From positions 1-64,000 of the forward strand of contig CAZINX010000001.1 of assembly GCA_964540795.1 (NCBI GenBank): 64,000 bases of DNA, written 5' to 3'. The position numbers were made by a program, and so were the translations under genes. The DNA is from Dichotomicrobium sp964540795 (GTDB lineage Bacteria; Pseudomonadota; Alphaproteobacteria; Rhizobiales; Rhodomicrobiaceae). The stretch's first letter is position 1; each line of letters starts with the position of its first letter. The notes below the pieces were generated by a model. That model was not told the DNA's origin and searched no databases. It saw only the letters and a program-made list of their open reading frames with translations. Positions 8,122 to 16,150 of this stretch are shown here, one piece after another.

Positions 8122-8265
8122 ATGCCATACGAATCCGCTCCCATCGAGCCGTTGATCGCCCTGATTGCCGGCATCCTGATCTTCGTGCGGCCGGCGCTGC
8201 TCAGCTATATCGTCGCCATCTATCTGATCTTCGTCGGCCTCTTGGGCCTTGCCGGGCGGTTCTGA
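8122..8265 (+). CDS. DUF3096 family small membrane protein
   Basis: A 47-residue protein consisting almost entirely of two adjoining hydrophobic helices (PLIALIAGILIFVRPALL and YIVAIYLIFVGLLGL). The pattern is that of the DUF3096 family, tiny alphaproteobacterial and gammaproteobacterial membrane proteins of unknown function. It starts with ATG at 8122 after a GATTTT-poor, weak ribosome binding region (GAAAATCCGCCG). It precedes PRC-barrel and CsbD genes, a grouping typical of envelope or general stress loci. The identification rests on the family pattern and is fairly secure despite the short length. Confidence 0.75.
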   Translation: MPYESAPIEPLIALIAGILIFVRPALLSYIVAIYLIFVGLLGLAGRF

Positions 8266-8411
8266 ACGCGCCGGCGAAACGCGGCTTTAATCCTGGCGCT
8301 CGAAATTTCTGGCCGCGAAAGCCTGCCGCGGAACTTTCAGCGCGGGCTGCGACTTCTCCGCACAAACATCGAAGCTGGAAACCGGCGGCAAACGGACGCG
8401 AGGAGCAGGAG

Positions 8412-9020
8412 ATGCACAAGAGCGTTCTTCTGGGCAGCGTGATGGCTTTGGGGCTTGCCGGGCCTCACGCGCAGGCGCAGCCGCAGCCCGCGCAACAGCA
8501 GGCTCAGTCTGAGCCGCGAGCCGAACCGCGGGCGCAGATTCGGCAGATGGCCACGGAGGACAAGTTTCTGCCCGCGCAAACGCAGAACCATTGGCTGAGC
8601 AACGAGATCATCGGCCAGCAGGTGCAGAACCAGGCTGGCGAAGCGCTGGGCGAGGTCCAGTATCTGGTTTTCGACGAGTCGAACGGGATCGTCGCGGCTG
8701 TCATCGGCGTGGGCGGCTTCCTCGGCATCGGGGAGAAATCCGTGGCGATACGCTTCGATGCGATAAGCCGCAGGCGGACCGATCAGGGCGTTGAGTTGCT
8801 CGCAAAGGTGGACGAGCGGGCGCTCGACGCGGCCCCGTCGTTCGAGACCGCGCCGGCTGCTTCGCCGGACGCGCCCGGTGAACGGACGACGGCTCCCGAG
8901 ACGGCGAGCACGGTTGAGCAGGCAGGCGCGACGACCGCCGCACAGCCGGCCGAAGTCCAGAAGCAGGCGGAGACATCGCGCGCGTCAACCGGGACAACGG
9001 GATCAGGCGAGGTGCAGTGA
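8412..9020 (+). CDS. Secreted PRC-barrel domain protein
   Basis: Protein of 202 residues. A signal peptide (MHKSVLLGSVMALGLAGPHAQA) is followed by a Gln/Ala/Pro-rich linker (residues 23-60). One PRC-barrel domain covers about residues 65-135 (LSNEIIGQQVQNQAGEALGE, then VFDESNGIVAAVIGVGGFLGIGEKSVAI). The Ala/Thr/Glu-rich tail is low complexity. The predicted site is the periplasm. An AGGAG ribosome binding site (8400-8404 region and again near 8407) sits before ATG 8412; longer in-frame extensions have no signal peptide. PRC-barrel proteins of this kind often lie beside csbD genes in stress-induced loci. No catalytic role is known. Confidence 0.85.
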   Translation: MHKSVLLGSVMALGLAGPHAQAQPQPAQQQAQSEPRAEPRAQIRQMATEDKFLPAQTQNHWLSNEIIGQQVQNQAGEALGEVQYLVFDESNGIVAAVIGVGGFLGIGEKSVAIRFDAISRRRTDQGVELLAKVDERALDAAPSFETAPAASPDAPGERTTAPETASTVEQAGATTAAQPAEVQKQAETSRASTGTTGSGEVQ

Positions 9021-9037
9021 GCAAATTTGACATTTGC
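9021..9037. promoter_or_regulatory. 17-bp palindrome containing TTGACA, upstream of csbD
   Basis: GCAAAT (9021-9026) and ATTTGC (9032-9037) form perfect arms around TTGAC. The element starts immediately after the PRC-barrel stop codon and ends 20 bases before the csbD ATG at 9058. It could be an operator over a -35-like TTGACA, but a matching -10 is hard to fit before the start codon. It may instead be a small RNA hairpin between two co-transcribed genes. Confidence 0.4.
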
Positions 9038-9057
9038 GATCAATCTGGAGGACCGGA

Positions 9058-9255
9058 ATGAACTGGGATGAAGTGAAGGGCAACTGGAAGCAGATGAAGG
9101 GCCGCGTCAAGGAGCAGTGGGGCGAGCTGACCGACAGCGAACTGGAACAGATCGAGGGGCGGCGCGACCAGCTCATCGGCAAGATTCAGGAGCGCTATGG
9201 CGTCGGCAAGGAGAAGGCCGAGCAACAGGTTGACGACTGGCTCTCGCGCAGTTGA
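9058..9255 (+). CDS. CsbD family stress-response protein
   Basis: Small charged protein of 65 residues with the CsbD pattern: MNWDEVKGNWKQMKGRVKEQWG, then a GRRDQLIGKIQERYG segment and a C-terminal helix. CsbD-like proteins are stress-induced and of unknown biochemical role. GGAGG (9047-9051) is well placed before ATG 9058. The 160 bases after the gene hold a small hairpin at 9296-9312 (CGGAGG/CCTCCG) with no T-run. That gap shows nothing else. Confidence 0.9.
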   Translation: MNWDEVKGNWKQMKGRVKEQWGELTDSELEQIEGRRDQLIGKIQERYGVGKEKAEQQVDDWLSRS

Positions 9256-9415
9256 CCCCCGGTCGTCCCGGCCCGTCCGAACCAGCGGCAACGGGCGGAG
9301 GTATGGCCTCCGTCTGCTGTTCTGACCGCCCCGGCTCGACTTCAGCTTGAAACAGGCCTCGCCGTCGGCTGTGGCGGCTTCTGGTCATGCGAGGGCGCGG
9401 CGGGGTGAACGCGCT

Positions 9416-10027
9416 TCAAACGCCTGCGGCCAGAACCGGCCCCTGATACGGCGGGCGCGCCTTCAGCCGCTCATAATACGCTTCCAGAGCAGGCAGGGCG
9501 GGGCGCTTGATGTCCATAAAGAACCAGCGATGCACCATCATGCCGAGCGCGCAGTCCGCGATGGTCGGCTGCTCTCCGGCGATATAGGGCGTGCGCTCCA
9601 GTTGCGCATCGAGAATTGTGCAAAGGCGCGCCGCCTGCTCTTCGGCGGCGGGAATGCCTTCGGGGTCAGAGCCGGGCTTGACATGCAGCGCGAAAAACAA
9701 CTGCCGCAGCGGCTCGTGAATTTCGCCCATCACCCAGTCCAGCCACTGCTCGACGCGGGCGCGATGCTGAAGCTCGGCGGGGTACCAGTCCGGTCCGTAT
9801 TTCGCCGCCAGATAGCGCAAAATGGCCTGGCTCTCCCACAGGATGAAGCCGTCCTCGTCCATCACCGGGACCTTGGCGTTGGGGTTCAGCGCCCTGAACG
9901 CGGGCGTGTCGGTCGGCGCGTAGCCACGGCCATAGTCGCGCCGGTCGATCTCCAGCCCGATCTCTTCGGCCAGCCACAGGACCTTGCGCACATTGGAGGA
10001 ATTGGCCCGGCCATAAATCGTGATCAT
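9416..10027 (-). CDS. Glutathione S-transferase family protein
   Basis: Cytoplasmic protein of 203 residues. The N-terminal thioredoxin-like domain has a serine at the glutathione-activating site (GRANSSNVRKVLWLAEEIG). The cis-proline/glutathione contacts are NAKVPVMDEDG and the WESQAILRYLA motif follows. The all-helical C-terminal domain runs from about residue 88. Its start codon overlaps the stop of the YdiJ-like gene by four bases (ATGA), so the two are co-transcribed and coupled. The substrate is unknown; the pairing suggests handling of an electrophilic or oxidised product. Confidence 0.9.
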   Translation of the reverse strand: MITIYGRANSSNVRKVLWLAEEIGLEIDRRDYGRGYAPTDTPAFRALNPNAKVPVMDEDGFILWESQAILRYLAAKYGPDWYPAELQHRARVEQWLDWVMGEIHEPLRQLFFALHVKPGSDPEGIPAAEEQAARLCTILDAQLERTPYIAGEQPTIADCALGMMVHRWFFMDIKRPALPALEAYYERLKARPPYQGPVLAAGV

Positions 10028-13000
10028 TTTTCTTGTGTTCCCGTATCCCGGTTCTCGTTCCGCGCCGGCGGCGGATCATTGGGGCTGCCCGCGCGGAAAT
10101 AGTCAAGCATCCGGTTCCGGCGCAGCGGGCCGCGGCGGGCCGGGGTTTGCGGCTTGGCGTCGGGGCCGCCGGCCGAGCGCGCCAGGTTCAGAATGATCGC
10201 CAGATGATGCACGCTGCGGCCCAGCCCGTCGGCGATCTGGTGGCGGCAGGAAAAGCCGTTGGCGATCAGCAGCGCGTCGCGTCCGCTCTGGCGGATTGCC
10301 GGGAACAGCGCCAGTTCCGCCATGTCGATGGAGGCGTCGAGGTTCTCCGAGCAGTAGCCGAAAGCGCCGGCCATGCCGCAGCAGCCCGAGTCGATCGCCT
10401 CCACCTCCAGCCCCGGCACCTGCGAGAGGGCTGCGTGCATCGCTTCCATCCCGCCGAGCGCCTTCTGATGGCAGTGCCCGTGGATCAGCGCCTTCGCCTC
10501 GATCGGGCTGGCGGGCAGCGCCCACCGGCCAGCGTCGGCCTCGCGCGCTATGTATTCTTCCAGCAACCAGGCGTTCTCGCTCAGCCGCTTGCCCGGGTCG
10601 CCGAGGCCCATATCCCGGTATTCGTCGCGGAAGGTGAGCAGGCAGGCCGGCTCCAGCCCGATGACCGGCACGCCGCGCTCGACGAATCGCGCCGCTGTCT
10701 GCACCGTGCGCCGCGCCTCGGCCCGCGCCTCATCGACCAGCCCGCTCGCCAGAAATGTCCGTCCGCAGCACAGCGGCTGCTGGTCGCCTGCGCGCAGGAT
10801 GTGCACGCGCCGCCCGGCCGCGTTCAGCACCTCGACGGCTGCGCGCAGATTGCCCGGCTCGAACCAGGTGTTGAAGGTGTCGGCGAACAGCGCGACCTCC
10901 GGCGCGTCCTCCGGCCCGGCCGGTTCATGCGTCAAAAACGGGCGCGCGCTCCACTGCGGCAGGCGGCGATGCGCCGAAAACCCAAGCGCCATGTCCGAGA
11001 GCGTGGCGAGGGAAGGCACGAAATCGCGCGCATTCAGCGCCCACCAGAAGCGCCGCGCATAGGGCGCATAGCGCGGCAGATAGGCCGTCAGTTGTTCGCG
11101 CAAGGGCAGGCCGTGACGCTTGTGCGCGGCGTTCAGCACCTCGATCTTCATGCGCGCGACATCGACGCTGGCCGGGCATTCGCTCTTGCAGGCCTTGCAG
11201 GACACGCAGAGCTTCATCGTCTCCAGCATTTCGGGCGCGGTAAGCGCGTCCGGGCCGAGTTGACCAGAGACGGCCAGACGCAGGGTGTTGGCGCGCCCGC
11301 GCGGGCTGTCGCGCTCGTTGCGGGTGACGCGGTAGGACGGGCACATCGCGCCATCGCTCAGTTGTCGGCACGCGCCATTACCGTCGCAGGCCTCTACGGC
11401 TTGCGGAAAGCCGCCGGGCCAGTCGAGCGCCGTTTCCATCGGCGGCACACGATAATCCGGCCTGTAGCGGAACAATTCGCGGTCATCCATGCGCGGCGCG
11501 CCGGTGATCTTGCCGGGGTTGAGCCTTCCATCCGGGTCGAACAGCGCCTTCACCTCGCGGAACACGCGGCTCGCCTTGCGGCCGAACATCGTCGCGTGAA
11601 ACTCCGAACGCGCCAGACCGTCGCCGTAGGCCGCGGCGTGCGTGCCGCCGTAGCGCCGTACCAGCGCGAAGGTCTCCTCGGTCAGGCGGCGCATGGTTTT
11701 CACGTCGCCGGCGCGCTTCAGGTTCAGGGCAGGGCGCAAATGCAGGCAGCCGGCGCCCGCGTGGCCGTACAGGCTGGTCTCGACGCCGCGATGCGCGAGC
11801 AGCGCCGTGAGGTCTTCCGCGTAGTCCGCCAGATGCTCGAGCGGGACCGCGCAATCGTCGATGAAGGACATCGGCTGGCCCGCGCCGCTCTGCGCCATCA
11901 TCAGGTTCAGCGCCCGGTCGCGCACATGCCAGATCGCGCTTTGCACCTCCGCGCCGACCGCTTCGACGACGGCATGGCGGTGGCCAAGCTCGGCCATCAG
12001 CTCGTCCAGTTCCTTGAGCTTGCGGATGTTTTCGATGCGAACATCGCCGATGAATTCGACCAGCAGCACTGCGCCCGGCTCGCCGCGGATGAAGCGGCGC
12101 AAGATCGGGGCGAGGCGCGCGTTGCTCGCGGCGAATGCGAGCAGCCGCTGATCCATCAACTCGATTGCCGTTGGCTGCTGCTTGACGAGGTAAGGCACGG
12201 CCTCCAGCGCCGCGCGCAGATCGGGGAAATGGCACACGCCCAGCACGCGGTTCTTCGGCAGCGGCGCGAGTTTGAGTTCGATTCGCTTGGACAGCGCCAG
12301 CGTGCCCTCCGAGCCGACGAGCAACTCCGCCATGTTGTGCGGCTGGCGGTCAGGCAATAGCGCGTCGAGATTGTAGCCCGCGGTGCGGCTGGGCACGTCG
12401 GGGAACACGCGACGGATCATCTCCTCGTGCTGTTCGCCCATCTCCAGCAGCGTGAGCAGGCCGTGATCGAAGGTCCCCGGCGCGTCCGGGTCGGGGAACT
12501 CCCCCGGCAGGTCGCCGAACACGGCTTCGGAGCCGTCTGCGAGGATCGCGTCGATGGCCGAGACGTTCTCGCGCATCCCGCCATAGCGCAGCCCACGCGG
12601 GCCGCTCGCGCCGGTCGCGGTCATCCCGCCGATGGTGGCGCGGCTGCCGCTGGCGATATCGACGGGAAACCAGACGCCCTTAGGCGCGAGCTGCCGGTTC
12701 AGCGTCTCCAAAGTGATGCCGGGCTGCACGGCGCAGGTCATCGCCCCGAGATCGTGAAACAGTAGCTTGTTCAGATATTTGGAGCAATCGATCACCAGCC
12801 CTTCGCCCACCGTCTGCCCGGCCGTTGCCGTCCCGCCGCCGCGCGCGGTGATCGCCACGCCTTCTTCCGCTGCGATGGCGAGGATCGCCAGAAGGTCGGC
12901 TTCTGTGCGCGGCGCGACCACGCCGAGCGGGAACACCTGATACACCGAGGCATCAGTGGCGTACCGCCCGCGGTCGAAGCGGTCGAACAGGACCTCGCCC

Positions 13001-13065
13001 GCGATTTCGCTGCGCAGCCGCTCGGCCAGCCGGCCCCGCGCGGCATCATTCAATAACGGCGGCAT
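10024..13065 (-). CDS. YdiJ-like FAD-linked dehydrogenase with Fe-S domains (probable D-2-hydroxyglutarate dehydrogenase)
   Basis: Protein of 1013 residues from the start chosen here, close to the 1018 of E. coli YdiJ. Order: FAD_binding_4 (ARGGGTATAGQTVGEGLVID), FAD-oxidase C domain (GHAGAGCLHLRPALN), a 4Fe-4S domain (GNGACRQLSDGAMCPSY and CVSCKACKSECPASVDVAR), then CCG-type repeats (GHCHQKAL, DSGCCGMAGAFGY). Such proteins oxidise D-2-hydroxyacids, notably D-2-hydroxyglutarate, and pass electrons to a membrane or soluble acceptor. The in-frame ATG at 13149 adds 28 residues unlike the family, so 13065 (MPPLLNDAARGRL) is preferred, though its ribosome binding site is weak. Confidence 0.85.
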   Translation of the reverse strand: MPPLLNDAARGRLAERLRSEIAGEVLFDRFDRGRYATDASVYQVFPLGVVAPRTEADLLAILAIAAEEGVAITARGGGTATAGQTVGEGLVIDCSKYLNKLLFHDLGAMTCAVQPGITLETLNRQLAPKGVWFPVDIASGSRATIGGMTATGASGPRGLRYGGMRENVSAIDAILADGSEAVFGDLPGEFPDPDAPGTFDHGLLTLLEMGEQHEEMIRRVFPDVPSRTAGYNLDALLPDRQPHNMAELLVGSEGTLALSKRIELKLAPLPKNRVLGVCHFPDLRAALEAVPYLVKQQPTAIELMDQRLLAFAASNARLAPILRRFIRGEPGAVLLVEFIGDVRIENIRKLKELDELMAELGHRHAVVEAVGAEVQSAIWHVRDRALNLMMAQSGAGQPMSFIDDCAVPLEHLADYAEDLTALLAHRGVETSLYGHAGAGCLHLRPALNLKRAGDVKTMRRLTEETFALVRRYGGTHAAAYGDGLARSEFHATMFGRKASRVFREVKALFDPDGRLNPGKITGAPRMDDRELFRYRPDYRVPPMETALDWPGGFPQAVEACDGNGACRQLSDGAMCPSYRVTRNERDSPRGRANTLRLAVSGQLGPDALTAPEMLETMKLCVSCKACKSECPASVDVARMKIEVLNAAHKRHGLPLREQLTAYLPRYAPYARRFWWALNARDFVPSLATLSDMALGFSAHRRLPQWSARPFLTHEPAGPEDAPEVALFADTFNTWFEPGNLRAAVEVLNAAGRRVHILRAGDQQPLCCGRTFLASGLVDEARAEARRTVQTAARFVERGVPVIGLEPACLLTFRDEYRDMGLGDPGKRLSENAWLLEEYIAREADAGRWALPASPIEAKALIHGHCHQKALGGMEAMHAALSQVPGLEVEAIDSGCCGMAGAFGYCSENLDASIDMAELALFPAIRQSGRDALLIANGFSCRHQIADGLGRSVHHLAIILNLARSAGGPDAKPQTPARRGPLRRNRMLDYFRAGSPNDPPPARNENRDTGTQEK

Positions 13066-13191
13066 CTGCTGTAGGGTCGGGTCTGTGTCGGCACGCGGCG
13101 CGCAGTTGCCGAACTGGCGAGGCGGCAGGCGCGCTTCTCGCGCGTGCATGAACGCCTGCGATTCTCAAACACGCGAAAGGCCCCATCGCGC

Positions 13192-14745
13192 ATGAATTTG
13201 CATAGCCACCAAGACGAACTCCCGTCCTGGGACGAGATAACGGCATTCATGGGCAAGCCGGACAGCCACGCCGGGCAGCCCGAAACGGTGGAGCGCATCG
13301 AGACCCATATTTCGCTGATTTTCCTGGCCGGTGATGTGGCGTACAAGATCAAGAAGCCCGTCGTCTTTCCTTTTCTCGATTATTCCACGCCGGAAGCGCG
13401 CCGCCGCGCCTGCGTCAACGAGGTGCAGATCAACCGGCGCACCGCGCCCGATCAATATCTCGGCGTGGTCCCCATCACTTACGACAAGGCGCGCGGCCTG
13501 GAGATCGGCGGCAGCGGCGAAGTGGTGGAATGGGCGGTGAAGATGCGCCGCTTCCCCGAAGGCGCCCTTTATTCCGAACTGGCGGCCGCCGGCCGACTCG
13601 GAGGCGAAGACTATGCCGAACTTGCGCGCGCGGTCCATACCTTTCACGACGCAGCGGCGCGGCGGATCGAGCCGGGCAGGGCGGTCGCGGCGCTGTCCGA
13701 ACTGATTGCGCAGAATGACGCGGCGTTTGCCGAATACCCTGATGTGTTTGCGTCCGATGAAGCGCGCGCGCTGCGCATGGGCCTGGAGGCGCGGCTGGCG
13801 GAGCTGACGCCGCTGTTGGAGCAGCGCATCCGCGAGGGCTTCGTGCGTCATTGCCACGGCGATCTGCATCTGCGCAATGTCGTGCGGATCGACGGGCATC
13901 CTGTGCTGTTCGACGCCGTGGAGTTTGACGACGCGATCGCCACGGTGGATGTGCTGGACGACCTGGCATTCCTGATCATGGACCTGATCGCGCGCGATGC
14001 CCCGCAGGGCGCGAATGCCGTGCTGAACACGTATCTTTCCGCCGATAATGACATGCGCAACCTTGAGGGGCTGGCTGCGCTGGCGATATACTTGTCGACG
14101 CGCGCGTGCATCCGCGCAAAAACCGCGGCATATCAGGCGCAGACTGAGGAAGCGCGGCGGTATTTCGCGCTGGCGCGGCGGTTCATGGATCGGGCGAGGC
14201 CCGCGCTCATCGCCATTGGCGGGCTGTCCGGGACGGGCAAATCCACTTTGGCGCGCGCGCTGGCGCCAGACATCGGCGCCGCGCCTGGCGCGGTGATCCT
14301 GCGCAGCGACATCGAACGCAAGCGCCTGTTCGCCGTCGCTGAAACGGAGCGTCTGCCCGAGAGCGCCTACAGCGCGCAGGTCACGGAAACGGTCTATCGC
14401 ACGCTGGCGAAGAAGGCGCGGGCCGCGCTGCGCGCCGGGCACAGCGTCATCCTTGATGCGGTTCACGGCCAGCAGTCCGAACGCGCGGACGCCGAGGCCA
14501 TCGCCGCGGAGATGGGGGCGGAATTTGTGGGCATGTGGCTCACGGCCCCGGAGGAGACGTTGGTGGCGCGGGTCGAATCGCGCAAGGCTGACGCTTCGGA
14601 CGCAGGTGCGGTAGTGGTGCGCAAGCAGATGGGCATCGACCCCGGCGAAATCGCCTGGGCGCGGATTGACGCCGCGGGCGCGCCGGACGAGGTGCGGGTA
14701 AGAGCCGAAGACCTGCTGCGCAGTCATGGTTTACGCGATTCGTAA
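13192..14745 (+). CDS. Two-domain phosphotransferase-like / P-loop kinase protein
   Basis: Protein of 517 residues with two parts. Residues 1-330 resemble the aminoglycoside phosphotransferase fold (COG2187): KIKKPVVFPFLDYST, EVQINRRTAPDQYLGV and a catalytic loop HCHGDLHLRNVVRIDGHPVLFDAVEFDD. Residues 340-517 form an AAA/zeta-type kinase (COG0645) with Walker A GGLSGTGKSTLARAL and ILRSDIERKR. The fusion is a recognised bacterial family without an established substrate. The start at 13192 is chosen over 13144 because it has a plausible N-terminus. It is divergent from the YdiJ-like gene, with a short shared promoter region. Confidence 0.8.
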   Translation: MNLHSHQDELPSWDEITAFMGKPDSHAGQPETVERIETHISLIFLAGDVAYKIKKPVVFPFLDYSTPEARRRACVNEVQINRRTAPDQYLGVVPITYDKARGLEIGGSGEVVEWAVKMRRFPEGALYSELAAAGRLGGEDYAELARAVHTFHDAAARRIEPGRAVAALSELIAQNDAAFAEYPDVFASDEARALRMGLEARLAELTPLLEQRIREGFVRHCHGDLHLRNVVRIDGHPVLFDAVEFDDAIATVDVLDDLAFLIMDLIARDAPQGANAVLNTYLSADNDMRNLEGLAALAIYLSTRACIRAKTAAYQAQTEEARRYFALARRFMDRARPALIAIGGLSGTGKSTLARALAPDIGAAPGAVILRSDIERKRLFAVAETERLPESAYSAQVTETVYRTLAKKARAALRAGHSVILDAVHGQQSERADAEAIAAEMGAEFVGMWLTAPEETLVARVESRKADASDAGAVVVRKQMGIDPGEIAWARIDAAGAPDEVRVRAEDLLRSHGLRDS

Positions 14746-14862
14746 TGGCGGCGCTATTCTTGCCACGCCTTGCGTGATGTGGAATAAATCGGCGAGACGA
14801 TAAACGGGCAGGGCCGGTATTGTCGTAGCCGCGCAAAACTGGGCTATTGGGAGAGCCGGTTA

Positions 14863-15990
<1,128 letters not shown>

Positions 15991-16033
15991 AGCGCCCGGC
16001 CCATCTTCCGCGATCGACACGCCGAACGGTGAA

Positions 16034-16056
16034 AACCGCGCCCCCGTGGCGCGGTT
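16034..16056 (+). terminator. Terminator-like hairpin after recA
   Basis: Perfect 9-bp stem AACCGCGCC/GGCGCGGTT with loop CCCGT, 44 bases after the recA stop and 95 before alaS. There is no T-run after it, so intrinsic termination is doubtful. It may be a transcript-end stabiliser or Rho-associated hairpin. Confidence 0.45.
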
Positions 16057-16150
16057 GGCTTGTCGCGCCACGCCAGACCGTCTAAATCTCCAGTAAAGCA
16101 GCGCTGCGCCGCGCTTTTGGGGCGCAGGCCAGATGGAATGAACGGAAATC

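Noticed and set aside
8330..8356. GGAAC as the -35 of an EcfG general-stress promoter before the PRC-barrel gene
   Set aside because: GGAAC is present at 8330-8334, but at 16-17 bases the sequence is GACT/ACTT, not CGTT.
10033..12360. A 775-codon plus-strand frame over the YdiJ-like gene
   Set aside because: It is Arg/Ala/His-rich shadow coding opposite a gene with clear domains on the minus strand.
14746..14862. A LexA (SOS) box upstream of recA
   Set aside because: No GTTC-N7-GTTC or its inverse occurs in this gap; only a one-mismatch version inside the start region was seen and is listed as a finding.
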